Below the pieces are notes generated by a model. That model was not told the origin of the DNA and ran no database searches. It saw only the letters and a list, made by a program, of their open reading frames with translations. This document shows positions 43,802-53,758 of a DNA stretch of 64,000 nt, one piece after another. The DNA comes from Variovorax ginsengisoli. GTDB taxonomy: Bacteria > Pseudomonadota > Gammaproteobacteria > Burkholderiales > Burkholderiaceae_C. The position numbers and the translations under genes are program-made. Position 1 is the first letter of the stretch, and every line of letters starts with the position of its first letter. Where the stretch lies: NCBI RefSeq assembly GCF_030486595.1, contig NZ_JAUJZH010000027.1, positions 44,956-108,955 of the forward strand, read 5' to 3'.

Positions 43802-44296
43802 CTGAGAGCCCCTCTTCGGTTTTTTCTTGCGAGCCGGTTGACGGGTTACCGTTGTCAGCGCGGCGGCGCCGAGCATCGCATCCGGAGGACTTGCTGACAA
43901 GCCTCGCTCTCCCGAAACTGCGGAGGGATCTCCTCTCCTCAAGGGAGTCAGACGCGGGGGTATCTCGCCGGCCGATATTTTCGGTTGATCCATGCGTTCT
44001 CCAAAATCCAAGGACGGCGCCTAACCTCCGCCATGCGGGGGATGCAAGCCGCAATCGCCGTCCGTAGACTTGAACTCCTGGGAGAGGCTCTCCGCAGTTC
44101 GGAAGAGATGAAGTCACGGCAATCGCACTCTGCCGCTTGGCCATTTCTTTTCATCGGTGCTGGCTCAGCCTCTGGCCGAGCCCAAGTGGCCGTTGGCCAC
44201 ACTCGGGTCGCCACTTGTTCGCTGGAACTCACCAGCCGAGGCCCCTCCCAGCCCAGGCTTTCCTGGCCGGGACAGATGCTGCAAAAAGGAGATGCC
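43802..44296. other. Intergenic region between divergent hydrolase genes
   Basis: About 495 bases lying between the DUF2235 gene (leftward) and the serine hydrolase gene (rightward). Frames extend into it from both sides but the best ribosome sites are at 43801 and 44297. It should contain both promoters. No other feature recognised. Confidence 0.4.
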
Positions 44297-45349
44297 ATGG
44301 CAACCGGGCCAAACGTTGCGACGATGTTCCATCAACAAACAAGCTCCGGCCAAATCGATGCAGCGTGCATTGCAGCTGACGATGTCTTTCATGAGTTCAT
44401 GCACGAGCACCAAATCTGCGCCGCCGCTCTGGCTGTCATGAAAGGCGCAACTGTTCTGGTTCACCGCGGCTACACCCATTCGACACCAGGTTATCCAGCC
44501 ACGCAGCCAGACAGCAAGTTCCGTCTGGCGAGCGTTTCGAAGATGTTGACCTGCGCAGCTCTGACGCGCCTTGTGGCAATGGGACGTCTGACCTGGGAGA
44601 CCCCCGCGTTTCCCTTTTTGAACGAGGGCCTGCCCCCGCTCGGCCCGCCGGCCGATGTGGGGATGGACACGATCACGGTGGGGGAGTTGCTCGACCACAA
44701 GGCGTTCCTCCAGCACGGTATAGACAACCGGGCGGTTGGCATAACGCTGAACATCAATCACGCGCCGACTTTGCGCAACCTGGTCGAGTACACCTACCGC
44801 GACCAAAGATTGCCCCGCTTCCTTGATCCAGGCGCGGGGTTCCAGATTCCAAGGGAGCACTACAGCAACCTCGGGTACGCGGTGCTCACCGCGGTCGTTG
44901 AGAAGGCAGCGCGAGAGGACTTTGTCTCGTTCCTTCACCGAGAGGTGACGAGCGAAGTCTGGCAGGGACGAACGTTGAAAAGTGGCGCACTTCCCGGCGA
45001 AGTCTCCTACGACGATCCTCACACGGGCCTGACGCAACTCATCCCTGGCGGCGATCAGATGCTGCCAATGGCGTACGGCGGCGGCTTCATTCTTGAAAAC
45101 TCCGCCGGCGCCGGTGGCCTTGTTTCGACAGCACTGGCCATCGCACGGCTCGGGACACGGTTTGCGGTCTGGGGCCGCGGGGGGCGTTCCCCGGGCACGT
45201 CACGCTCGGGCGACTTCAGTGGAACCTGGGCGTGGGCGCAATCCCTCGCGAACATTGACATAGCGTTCATGTTCAATCGCTCGGTCGAGTCCCGCGACGA
45301 AAAGGAAGCCTTCGTTAGGCGCCTGATCGCAACTCTCCCATTAGCCTAG
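44297..45349 (+). CDS. Serine hydrolase, beta-lactamase/PBP-like (class C fold)
   Basis: A 350-residue protein from ATG 44297 with AAGGAG seven bases before it. Motifs are S-V-S-K in FRLASVSKML (nucleophile Ser and Lys), Y-S-N in HYSNLGYAV, and a C-terminal GGxx strand. No signal peptide is present with this start, so it is likely cytoplasmic. Such enzymes include esterases and D-amino-acid peptidases; antibiotic resistance is not implied. It stands alone, divergent from the DUF2235 hydrolase. Confidence 0.75.
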   Translation: MATGPNVATMFHQQTSSGQIDAACIAADDVFHEFMHEHQICAAALAVMKGATVLVHRGYTHSTPGYPATQPDSKFRLASVSKMLTCAALTRLVAMGRLTWETPAFPFLNEGLPPLGPPADVGMDTITVGELLDHKAFLQHGIDNRAVGITLNINHAPTLRNLVEYTYRDQRLPRFLDPGAGFQIPREHYSNLGYAVLTAVVEKAAREDFVSFLHREVTSEVWQGRTLKSGALPGEVSYDDPHTGLTQLIPGGDQMLPMAYGGGFILENSAGAGGLVSTALAIARLGTRFAVWGRGGRSPGTSRSGDFSGTWAWAQSLANIDIAFMFNRSVESRDEKEAFVRRLIATLPLA

Positions 45350-45383
45350 CTGGATAAAGCGCCGTCCATCGCCATCAAACCGG

Positions 45384-45778
45384 TCAACAAGAGGGCCGCT
45401 CGCTCGACTCTTCCGAGGTCACGACGAAGAGAGGAAGCTCTTCAATCTCGCCGGCGATCAGCCGCTTGTAGAAGATGCCTGCATAGGTCATCGAACCCAC
45501 GCACTTGTTCACCTCCTCGACGGGGAAGCGGCCGGTGACAACGACCAGGTTGTCCGCCCATTCCGCGCAACCGCCTTCGCGCAACTTCTTGCTGGTGTCT
45601 CCGCGTGCCAGACGGCCACCAGTTCGGGTACGCCATGCTTGTGCAAGGTCCCCTCGACGGTATCGATCGCCAGGGAGACCTCGTCCAGCACGCGGCCCAC
45701 CGGCTCCAAGTCGCCCCCCATGGGCGGCTTGGCATGCAGCACGTACTGGCCGCAGTTGAGCCGGTACTCCACGCTCAA
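45384..45778 (-). pseudogene. Hypothetical gene with an apparent frameshift
   Basis: Starts at ATG 45778 (MSVEYRLNCGQYVLHAKPP), overlapping the upstream stop in ATGA. Near 45598 the sensible sequence moves to another frame (DTSKKLREGGCAEWADNLVVVTGRFP to ERPSC, stop at 45384). One missing base explains it; the joined product would be about 131 residues. Without repair the first frame ends in a run of Arg/Ser-rich residues. No family recognised. Sequence error is a real possibility. Confidence 0.6.
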
Positions 45779-46614
45779 CCCCTCGGAGCGTCCGCCTGAC
45801 GCGGGGCCTCGGCGATTGCTGCCTCGACCGCTTCGAACGCGGCCTGCGGGCCACGCCGGGCGACAAGGTACTGGACCTGGGTGTCGACACCCTCATCGTT
45901 GACGTCGAACGCTGTCATCGCGATCAGATCCAGGTCCTCCTCCCGTGACTGCGTCGGCGCGGCGAATTCAGCGGCGGCGTGAACGGCCCCATCCAGCGCG
46001 CCGTCCACCAGCTGAGCGTCCCTCATCATTGCGTTCAGGAAGCCCACGATCTCGTCGTTGTTGATGTACTGCCAGGATTGAACGTATGCACCTTGGGGCG
46101 GCAGATCTGGATCGTCTTGCGATACGTTCACCTGGGCGTTCTCGTCGACCTCGAGCGCACCTTCCCGCTGCCCCGCCCGCGCGTACTCGCGGAACACGTT
46201 GCGGTCGCTGATGGGCACCGGCCGCGCGATGGAGATGAATCCTGTCTCCGACGCTTTCTTCAGCGCGAACGCTTCAATGTCCTCGACATAGCTGAAGGCG
46301 GGCTCCTTGCCGTCGGCCAAGCGGCGTGAGAAGTCTTGCTGAAACTCGCCCGCCCATTTCGCATACAGATCGTAGCGGTCGCGTGAGTCGCCAGGCGGGG
46401 CCAATTCGGCACGTGCGACGCTCTCCGCGATGTCGATGAGAGGCTCCACGAGAACGGCAGGAATGGTCTTCTCGTTCGACACCGCGGCGACACCCTTGGC
46501 AAAGGCTTTTTGGACGACCTTGCGCCATTCATTCAGCGAAGGGTTCGGGCCGGACAGCGACTTCAGGAGTTCGTCGCACTCGGCGATGGAGAGTTCGATT
46601 GCTTGGACGGTCAT
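45775..46614 (-). CDS. Hypothetical protein ending in APRG
   Basis: A 279-residue acidic protein from ATG 46614. Helical N-terminal half (VQAIELSIAECDELLKSL, VEPLIDIAESVARAEL), then FREYARAGQREGALEV and a central NDEIVGFLNAMMRDAQLVDGAL. It ends in ADAPRG. It follows the strawberry-notch helicase by 65 bases and is coupled to the frameshifted gene behind it. Unknown function; probably part of the recombination block. Confidence 0.6.
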   Translation of the reverse strand: MTVQAIELSIAECDELLKSLSGPNPSLNEWRKVVQKAFAKGVAAVSNEKTIPAVLVEPLIDIAESVARAELAPPGDSRDRYDLYAKWAGEFQQDFSRRLADGKEPAFSYVEDIEAFALKKASETGFISIARPVPISDRNVFREYARAGQREGALEVDENAQVNVSQDDPDLPPQGAYVQSWQYINNDEIVGFLNAMMRDAQLVDGALDGAVHAAAEFAAPTQSREEDLDLIAMTAFDVNDEGVDTQVQYLVARRGPQAAFEAVEAAIAEAPRQADAPRG

Positions 46615-46679
46615 GGATGTTCCTCGTGTTTTCGGTGGTTTTTGCTGGAGAGCCGCGGCGGGCGGGCCGCGGCGGGGGT

Positions 46680-49600
46680 TCAGGCCACTGCGCGCTCGGC
46701 GCTCGGCGCATCGTTCGCAGCCGGCCCTTCGGCCTCGGCAAGTTGCTCGACCTGCGCAGGTTGGGGATCGACAGGCGCGCCCTCCGCAGCGGCTGCGATC
46801 TGCTGGCGAACCTGGGCGCGGCGCTGAGCGGTCTCTTCGCGGATCTGTGCGAAGTACTCGCGCCCAACTTCCTTCGCGAGGGCACGCTGCTGCATGCCCT
46901 TGGCGTAGATCTCCAGGCCGGTGCCGTGCACCAGGAGGCTCAGCGCGCGGTCGAGCATTGCCGGCTTGGTCGGGTCGAAGCCGAGCTTCACGGCGACGTA
47001 GCCTTGCGGGATGCCGGTCGAAGAGCCTGCGGTTGCCTCGTCGCCCAGGGCGACGCGGCCGTTCAGACCAGCTGCAGCACGCCCGGTACCGAGGCGGCCG
47101 TTGCGCGACAGCACGCCCAGGGTGACGTTCAGCGGGTCGCGCGCTGCCGTAGCACGCTCGCCGAGAGCATCCTTGCGCATCTTCACCTGCTCGCCGCGCA
47201 TCAGGCGCAACGCGCGGCGCGCGTCCTTGGCCTTGGTCAGCAGAATCAGGCCCTTGTCGTTGATCATGATCCCGTAGGGCTTGTTCGACGACAGGAACTC
47301 GGTCTCCAGCTGCAGGCCGTTCACGCCTTGGGCTTCCACCAGCCTCTTCACGAACGGCTTGATCTGGCCGCCCCAGACACGCATCGGCATGAACTGGGCG
47401 CCCACATGGCTCATGATTGCCGGAAGGAGCACACCGCGCTGGCGCATGCCCTTGTCGTCCGTGTAGATGATCGATCGGCCGACACGCGACTTCACCGACC
47501 AGTCGTAGGCCATATACATGTTGCCGCCCAGCACGTAGCCGGAGCGACGGTGCTGGCCGACGGGCGCCAGGTCGAACTCGTCGCGAGTCCAGGTGATGCG
47601 CGGGTTGGCTTCACCGAGCACATTCGCGAAGCGCCAGCCCTGCTCATTGCCTCGTGCATACTTCACTGGACGCAGGCGCGAGTAAGCGTTGGTCATCAGC
47701 GTACCGGCTACCTCACCCTTCTTCACGTCGCCGCGAACCTCGGACAGCAGTGCCCGTAGCGAATACTCCACGGGCCGCTCTTCGCCCGGGAACACGACTG
47801 CAATCTTCCACTTGTGCGGCAAGATCAGCTCGCGCACTTCCGTCGGCAGCTTCATGTTCACGATCACGCCGGTCTTGGCCTGCTGGTAGACGACGCCGTT
47901 GCCGTCGACCTTCGCGTCTTCCTGGAAGATCGCGCCCGGCACCAGGCCGTCAACGTGGTTCCTCAGCCATTCGGCCCGCAGGTGCGCGCGCTGTGCGGGC
48001 GGGTTCGAGTCGACAGCCTCATTGGTGTCGGTCAAACCCGCGGCCACGGCGGCCATCTTGACGATGGCCTGCATGCCGGAGTTCAGCTTCGCCACCACAT
48101 CCGGCTTCCACGACGCCAGGCCGTTCTCGCCCAGCTGGAAGTGCCCACCATCCGCAGCGAGCATCTCGCCGCTGACGGTTGCGGCCGCGACGCAGGCGGT
48201 CCAGGACATGGGCTTCAGGTCGACGTTGTAGGAGATCTTCTTGATGTAGACCGGGCGATCGAAAGCGGACAGCAGATCGTCCTGCTCCGACGAGGCGCCA
48301 TCGGGTTGGCCGCCGGCGGCGAGCGCGCTGACATCCATCGTGGTGTTGCCGGTCGGGGCTGGTGCTGCTTCCGTGGCGGGCGCATCGGTCTCCGCCGTCG
48401 TCAGAGCGTCATTGATCAGCGCTTCCACCATGTTCCCGCGCTCGCCCGAGGTGTCGCCGAAGAAGACGCCCGAGAACTCCTCTTTCGCGCGCCAGTCGAA
48501 CTCGCGGGTCTTGAGCGGGTTCGTGCCCAGGAGCTCGTGCCGGTTGAAGCTCTCGTCGAAGCGGTTGAACAGCTGGTCGTAGACCTGGCGCTGCTCGGCC
48601 ACCTTCAGTAGCGGCAGCCGCATCAGGAACATGTTCACCGCGGCGACGCCCGTGATCTCCAGGAAGTTCTCCGGCAGCGCCAGCTTCTTGGACACGAGCG
48701 GCTCGTCCTGCACGTAGCTGCGAACAGCTTCCAGGCCGATCGAGTTGAACAGGTCGGGCACGTCCTTGATGAGCATCGCGTTCTCGCGGCTCGAGCGGAC
48801 GTTCGCGCTCATCTTCTCCAGCTTGCGGTTCTGCATCATCACGTAGCGCAGTTCGCCGTAGATGCCGGTCGTGCAGGTCTCCACCAGCGGGAAGGTCACC
48901 TGGTCGTAGCGGTTCACGCGGCCGATCAGCTGGATGCGGTCGGTCACGTTCTCCGGGATCTGATGCTCCAGCAGCACGCGACGCGAATGGTCCAGGAACT
49001 GCGGCGACGCGTGCATCGACGCGCCGGTGGCGGCCGAGCGGTTGATCAGCAGCGCCTGGATCTCGCCGTTGTTGAAGGCACGCTTGACGGCGTTGACCGC
49101 GCGCTTGCTGCGCAGGCGCGGTGTGACCTTCCACATGGGCGGCGCGCCGACCATCCCGTCGGTGGTCGGGATGGTCGCGGTCGAAGTCGGGGCCTGACCG
49201 TCCGCAGGAGCGGCGGTCAGGGCGGGCATCCGCTCCAGGGAGAACGAACGACCCGTGATCTCGCCCACGGTGATGCCCGCGTCGCGCAGCTTCTGCTCGA
49301 TCACGTCGAAGGCCGAAACCGGCAGTTCCGGGATCGCGTTGATCAGGCGCTCCAGCTCGGCGACGCCGTCCTGGAAGTGCTGGCGGTCTGCGTCCGTCAT
49401 GCCAGGCAGGTCCAGGATCGAGACGGTGCGGCGGCTCGAAATGACCTTCTTGCCGCGCTTGCCAGCCTCGCCACCTTCGCCAGGCGCGGTGCCCGCAGGC
49501 GCCGCGGCGGCGAGAGCTTCGTCCAGGCTGACGGCGTCTTCCTCTGCCGCGGCTTGCTCGCCCTCGGTCTGACGCTGCAGGGCCCGCAGGATCCGGGCTT

Positions 49601-52600
49601 CGCGCTGAGCGGCGGCCATTTCGGGGGTCAGGGCGGGTTCGGCTCCCTCCTCGCCCTCCTCGCGCTCCGCATTCAGCTCCGCTGCGGCGCGGGCGGCGGC
49701 GTCGGCGAGGGCCGGCGCTTCCTCCGGTTCATCGGGCACATCCTCCTCGGTGATCTCGCGCTGCACGACCGTCGTCAGGCGGGGCATCAGCACGGCGCGC
49801 ACGGCATCGCGGATGGTCGGCATCTTGATCGCAGAAGGCAGCCCGCCGGTGGTGCGCGGCGTGCCGTTGGCCTCGGCCTGGGCGTCCGCCTCGAGCATGA
49901 GCATGCGGGTCAGCGCCTCGTTCGTCGCCTCCGAAACGATGACCGGCTTCATGCCTGCGCGGATGTGCTCGATGGCACGGTCAGCGACCTGGTCGGCGTT
50001 GAGCGCGCCCTGCACGGCCTTCATGACCTGGTAGAGCACCGAGCCCGTGCCGAAGCTCGAGCTCATGATGTTGGCGCGCGCCACCGGCGTCTCGGCGGCG
50101 GCGTTGGTCTGATCGACCATCGCGGCACGAGCTTCCTTCGCCTTGCGAAGCACGCTCACCGCCACGCGGTTGCCGCGCATGAAGATCTGCGACATGTCGC
50201 CGGCTAGGTAAGTGGCGGCACCCAGCGCCTCGGCCACGGCGTCGCTCACGCGCTCGTTGTGGGCGCGTCGCTCCTCGACCGTGTAGACGCTCACGTCCAG
50301 CTTGGAGAGGTCGTGCTCGCGGCGGATGAGCGCGCCTTCGGAGGCCAGCATCGAGCTGAGCACTTCCGAGAACGACTCGCCACCCTTCTTGATCGCGGCG
50401 GCCAGGGAGGCCACGTTCACGCTGTCCGGCAGCGCGCGCTGGTAGATGTGCAGGTTGTCTTCCGTCTTGCTCCAGGTCGCCGAGGCGTACTGCACGCCCT
50501 TGGCGAGCCGCGACATCTCGGCGATGTGGCTGGCGATCTGGCTGTCGGAGCCCGCGGCCACATGGGCCTCGTCGAAGATGATGAGCGCGTTGCCGAGTTG
50601 GTTCTTCACCCACTGGGCCTTGTCGCTCTCGGCGCCGGCGATCTGCGAGTAGGTCAGGAAGCAAGTGTTGAGGCCCGCGTCTTCGAGCTTCATGCCGCCG
50701 TCAACCATTGCCTTCGTGCGCGCAGAAGCGAAGCCTTGGGCCAGCACCACCGGCGGCTCGCCGGGCCCCGGCTCCCAGGTGATCTCGCCGTCGGTGTTCA
50801 TGACCATCGGGCGGACACGGTCCCATTCGCCGATCGCCTTCAGGTCGCGCGCCAGGTCGGAGAACAGGTTCGCCTTGTCCGTGACGAAGAAGACGGGTTG
50901 ATTGCGGCGTAGCGCCCAGGCCATCATGGCGGCCAGCTGGCGGCCCTTGCCGATCCCGGTCTCGTCGGCCAGGATGCTGGCGTAGCCTTCGAGCTGGCGC
51001 ACGACCATCATGGAGATGCCGTCCACCTGCTCTGGCGACAGGCGCTTGGCCAGGGCGTTCTCGCCCCAGCCGAGCTCGCGCGAGACGAGCTCGTCGATCA
51101 GGCCGTAGAGCGACTCGATCCGGGTCATCGTCGCCTGCAGGGGAGCCTGCATGTTCGACGGCACCATCGTCCGAGCCTCGCCGACACGGGAGAAGGCGAT
51201 GTACGGGCGTTGGACGCGGCCTTCGAGCGCGGCACGCTCGACATCGACACCTTGAGCCTGGGCGTCCAGGACCTCGGCATGGGCCATCGCCTCGTCGACC
51301 GTGGTCTTCAGGTCATCCCACGAGGAGATGACCGGTAGGGTCGTGATCGGGGTCGGCAGGTCCACGCGGCGGTTGACCACCGACACGATGCGCAGGCCCG
51401 GGTTGTTGTCGGGCACGCCGGCCTTGCGCGACAGGATCGGTGCGGTCTCGAAGGCGCTCTGGATCTGGTAGCGCTCGTTGACCATCTGCAGGAAGTTGCG
51501 CGAGGCGACCGAGAGTTCGCCCGGCACCGCGTCGGCAGCCAGGACGATCACGGCGCGGCCGCCTTCCTTGAGGGAGCGCAGCGAGTTGATCGCCAGCATG
51601 TAGTCCGTGCGGCGGCCATCGGCGCCCAGCACCGGGTCCGCGTTGATGAACATCGCGTCGGCGCCGACTTCACGGCCAGGCGAGAACTCGCCGTCTTGCC
51701 ATTTAGTGCTGGCGCGCAGGTTGACGACGCTCGAGAGCGCCGACATGTCCTTCGTGCCGCGGTAGGCCCGCACGTTGGTGCCTTCGGGCAGGAACGCGAA
51801 GCTCGCGCCGTCGAAAGCGTTCGGGACGACGACCGTGAGGCCCTCGGTGTCGCCCAGCAGGCGCTGGCTGGCCACCGAGATCGGGGTCGGCATGGTGCCG
51901 GTACCGCGCAGGCGGCCGCGGTACGGGGGAAGCATGTCCGTCAGGCGTGCGGACTCGCCGTAGGCGTCCTGGGCCACCTCGAAGCCGTCGCGCAGGTAGC
52001 GCAGGAGCGCCGTTTCGATCGCGGCATGCACTTCGTCGTGCTGCTCGGTCGTGAACGTCGACGGCTCGTCCGAGCTGGCCGTGCCGTGCAGGGCCTGCAG
52101 GAAGCGGTCCATGTCCTCGGTGTGCTGGACTTCGCCGAGCACCATCGAGCGCACGAAGCCATCGGCGCACTGCACCATGGAGAGCGTGCGGAATTCCTCG
52201 GTCGCGTCCTTGGGCAGGCGCAGGAAGACGTGCGGCTGGCTCGACTCGGACTCGTCGACACGCAGCTCGGTGCCCTGTCCCGTCACCTTGATGACATAGC
52301 GCGAACCGGCGGCTTCGAACACACGTTCGCCGTCGGAGTTGCGGCCCAGGAGAATCGCGTTGTTGATGTCGATGGCAGCGGCGCGCTCTTCCTTGCTTGC
52401 CGGACGCTCGTCCGGCTTGCGCGCGGTCTGCAGGTTGAGCATGTAGCTCTCCGGCGTCATCTCGCGCACGGCCGCGTTCGGGAACACGGGGCGGAAGTCG
52501 GAGGGCTTCGGACGCTCGCCGGCCTTCACGCGGCGAACCAGGTACTTGCGTGCACCGCCCGGATGGAAGCCGAGCTGGCTGATTGCCTTGCTCCAGGCGG

Positions 52601-52718
52601 GGTTGAGGTAGGACAGGCCCGTGACGAACAGGTGCAGATGGGGATCGCCACCCACCTCGATCGTTGCAATCTTCAGACGCGCACCAGACGCATCGTTCAG
52701 GTCAATCCACTTTGGCAT
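46680..52718 (-). CDS. Strawberry-notch-type SF2 helicase, very large
   Basis: A 2012-residue protein. Residues about 290-430 have a methylase-like fold remnant (MFINADPVLGADGRRTDYML, LKEGGRAVIVLAADAVPGEL). The helicase core starts near 575: LADETGIGKGRQLAAMM (Walker A variant), LIIFDEAHVAAG near 715, SATWSK. The second RecA domain, near 1225-1275, has LLINRSAATGASMH and QLIGRVNRYDQV. These match strawberry-notch-like helicases seen on large plasmids and phages, often beside a methylase-like half. A charged linker (about 1000-1080) separates the lobes. Expected to remodel DNA or nucleoprotein. A terminator-like hairpin precedes the start. Confidence 0.85.
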   Translation of the reverse strand: MPKWIDLNDASGARLKIATIEVGGDPHLHLFVTGLSYLNPAWSKAISQLGFHPGGARKYLVRRVKAGERPKPSDFRPVFPNAAVREMTPESYMLNLQTARKPDERPASKEERAAAIDINNAILLGRNSDGERVFEAAGSRYVIKVTGQGTELRVDESESSQPHVFLRLPKDATEEFRTLSMVQCADGFVRSMVLGEVQHTEDMDRFLQALHGTASSDEPSTFTTEQHDEVHAAIETALLRYLRDGFEVAQDAYGESARLTDMLPPYRGRLRGTGTMPTPISVASQRLLGDTEGLTVVVPNAFDGASFAFLPEGTNVRAYRGTKDMSALSSVVNLRASTKWQDGEFSPGREVGADAMFINADPVLGADGRRTDYMLAINSLRSLKEGGRAVIVLAADAVPGELSVASRNFLQMVNERYQIQSAFETAPILSRKAGVPDNNPGLRIVSVVNRRVDLPTPITTLPVISSWDDLKTTVDEAMAHAEVLDAQAQGVDVERAALEGRVQRPYIAFSRVGEARTMVPSNMQAPLQATMTRIESLYGLIDELVSRELGWGENALAKRLSPEQVDGISMMVVRQLEGYASILADETGIGKGRQLAAMMAWALRRNQPVFFVTDKANLFSDLARDLKAIGEWDRVRPMVMNTDGEITWEPGPGEPPVVLAQGFASARTKAMVDGGMKLEDAGLNTCFLTYSQIAGAESDKAQWVKNQLGNALIIFDEAHVAAGSDSQIASHIAEMSRLAKGVQYASATWSKTEDNLHIYQRALPDSVNVASLAAAIKKGGESFSEVLSSMLASEGALIRREHDLSKLDVSVYTVEERRAHNERVSDAVAEALGAATYLAGDMSQIFMRGNRVAVSVLRKAKEARAAMVDQTNAAAETPVARANIMSSSFGTGSVLYQVMKAVQGALNADQVADRAIEHIRAGMKPVIVSEATNEALTRMLMLEADAQAEANGTPRTTGGLPSAIKMPTIRDAVRAVLMPRLTTVVQREITEEDVPDEPEEAPALADAAARAAAELNAEREEGEEGAEPALTPEMAAAQREARILRALQRQTEGEQAAAEEDAVSLDEALAAAAPAGTAPGEGGEAGKRGKKVISSRRTVSILDLPGMTDADRQHFQDGVAELERLINAIPELPVSAFDVIEQKLRDAGITVGEITGRSFSLERMPALTAAPADGQAPTSTATIPTTDGMVGAPPMWKVTPRLRSKRAVNAVKRAFNNGEIQALLINRSAATGASMHASPQFLDHSRRVLLEHQIPENVTDRIQLIGRVNRYDQVTFPLVETCTTGIYGELRYVMMQNRKLEKMSANVRSSRENAMLIKDVPDLFNSIGLEAVRSYVQDEPLVSKKLALPENFLEITGVAAVNMFLMRLPLLKVAEQRQVYDQLFNRFDESFNRHELLGTNPLKTREFDWRAKEEFSGVFFGDTSGERGNMVEALINDALTTAETDAPATEAAPAPTGNTTMDVSALAAGGQPDGASSEQDDLLSAFDRPVYIKKISYNVDLKPMSWTACVAAATVSGEMLAADGGHFQLGENGLASWKPDVVAKLNSGMQAIVKMAAVAAGLTDTNEAVDSNPPAQRAHLRAEWLRNHVDGLVPGAIFQEDAKVDGNGVVYQQAKTGVIVNMKLPTEVRELILPHKWKIAVVFPGEERPVEYSLRALLSEVRGDVKKGEVAGTLMTNAYSRLRPVKYARGNEQGWRFANVLGEANPRITWTRDEFDLAPVGQHRRSGYVLGGNMYMAYDWSVKSRVGRSIIYTDDKGMRQRGVLLPAIMSHVGAQFMPMRVWGGQIKPFVKRLVEAQGVNGLQLETEFLSSNKPYGIMINDKGLILLTKAKDARRALRLMRGEQVKMRKDALGERATAARDPLNVTLGVLSRNGRLGTGRAAAGLNGRVALGDEATAGSSTGIPQGYVAVKLGFDPTKPAMLDRALSLLVHGTGLEIYAKGMQQRALAKEVGREYFAQIREETAQRRAQVRQQIAAAAEGAPVDPQPAQVEQLAEAEGPAANDAPSAERAVA

Positions 52719-52732
52719 CGCGCCCTACTCTC

Positions 52733-52784
52733 AGAAAAAAGTGCGCACCCTCTGGGCGGCCCGGGAATCGGGGCCCAGGGGTGC
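52733..52784 (-). terminator. Terminator or attenuator before the strawberry-notch gene
   Basis: On the minus strand a stem (GCACCCCTGGGC paired with GCCCAGAGGGTGC) with a GC-rich loop is followed by GCACTTTTTTC. It lies between the gene at 52881 and the helicase start at 52718, so full-length transcription of the helicase may require read-through. Confidence 0.7.
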
Positions 52785-52880
52785 GGCTGGTTCAGGGATC
52801 AATCAAGGAGAAACTGGATTCGTTCGGAATCCGAAGGACGCTGGCGGTCCCGTCAACCCGCCAGCTTCCTTCCCGGCCTT

Positions 52881-53642
52881 TCAGCCGCGGGGAACAGCAG
52901 CAGCGGCGGCTTCGTTCAGGTCGATGCCGTCCTGGGGGTCGTGGTCGTCCGGAGCCTGGCTGGACGTGTGCGCTTGCGCGTCCTTGTCCTTGTAGTAGCT
53001 CTCCAGGCCGGCGGCCGTCCACACGGCGATGTTGTTGATCTCTTCCCAGTCGAGCTGGTCCTTGCCCTGGAAGCGCACGGTCTTCGCCTTCGGCAGGCCG
53101 GCCGGCTTGCCCTCGCCGTCCACGAGGATCTGGCCGTCTTCACCGGCGTAGATCGGGGTGAACTTCTCGCCCTTGTCGGCACCTTCGGGCTTGACGCTGA
53201 TGAACGAACGATCGCGGTCGAACGGCTCGCCGTTGCCGATGCGCTCGCCGGCGCGGATCTGGCTCACGTACACGTCCACCGGACCGTCGCCATGCGACAG
53301 CGCGTTGGCTGCCAGCAGGCCGATGACGGTGCGGCCGAGTGCCTGGTCGAGACGGATCTTGACGCTCTCGCCGTCGGTCAGACGCACGGTGGCGATCGGG
53401 TAGACCACGGGCGGCTGACCAGGCGCTTCGTACTTGTCGGTGCCGACCTTCACGCTCACGACGCTGCCCGACAGCTGGCGAGCCAGTTCATGCTGGCCTT
53501 GCTCGTTCTTGTAGAGGAAACCGGGAACGCGGAATTCCGGGTTCTTCTCGATCTCGGCGGCCGACAGGTGCTTGTTGGTGCGCTCGACCAGCGAGATGAA
53601 GATGAGGGACTGGCGGTTGGTGTTTGCCTTGACGATAGCCAT
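52881..53642 (-). CDS. Hypothetical protein ending in VPRG, recombination block
   Basis: A 253-residue protein from ATG 53642 (MAIVKANTNRQSLIFISLVERTNK). The N-terminal part is beta-rich with VVSVKVGTDKYEAPG and PIATVRLTDGESVKIRL; the C-terminal part is acidic (DDHDPQDGIDLNE). The layout of a basic beta-rich domain plus acidic tail recalls single-strand-binding or accessory DNA proteins, but no OB-fold motif is certain. Lies between the YqaJ-like nuclease and the helicase. Ends AAVPRG. Confidence 0.6.
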   Translation of the reverse strand: MAIVKANTNRQSLIFISLVERTNKHLSAAEIEKNPEFRVPGFLYKNEQGQHELARQLSGSVVSVKVGTDKYEAPGQPPVVYPIATVRLTDGESVKIRLDQALGRTVIGLLAANALSHGDGPVDVYVSQIRAGERIGNGEPFDRDRSFISVKPEGADKGEKFTPIYAGEDGQILVDGEGKPAGLPKAKTVRFQGKDQLDWEEINNIAVWTAAGLESYYKDKDAQAHTSSQAPDDHDPQDGIDLNEAAAAAVPRG

Positions 53643-53668
53643 TTGTTCAGCTCCTAGAAATTGAGAAC

Positions 53669-53724
53669 AAAGATGAGACCGCACACGTTTTTGATGTTCG
53701 CGAGGCTTGTGCGGCCTCATCTTT
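53669..53724. promoter_or_regulatory. Long inverted repeat between nuclease and downstream gene
   Basis: Arms AAAGATGAGACCGCAC (53669-53684) and GTGCGGCCTCATCTTT (53709-53724) pair with one mismatch over 16 bp. The 24-base loop contains TTCGCG, which can pair with CGCGAA just outside. There is no U run on either strand, so it is more likely a processing or regulatory hairpin than an intrinsic terminator. Confidence 0.6.
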
Positions 53725-53758
53725 GGCCACGCGAACACGTTTGGGGATGGAGCGCGCC

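Noticed and set aside
44297..45349. Beta-lactamase resistance gene
   Set aside because: SxxK and YxN are present but there is no export signal and no close resistance family match by eye; called only as serine hydrolase.
48963..50207. 414-residue plus-strand open frame inside the helicase gene
   Set aside because: Antisense shadow, mostly Arg/Gly/Leu; minus strand is conserved helicase.
51696..53657. 653-residue plus-strand open frame
   Set aside because: Spans two minus-strand genes and the hairpin between them; no motif, shadow composition.
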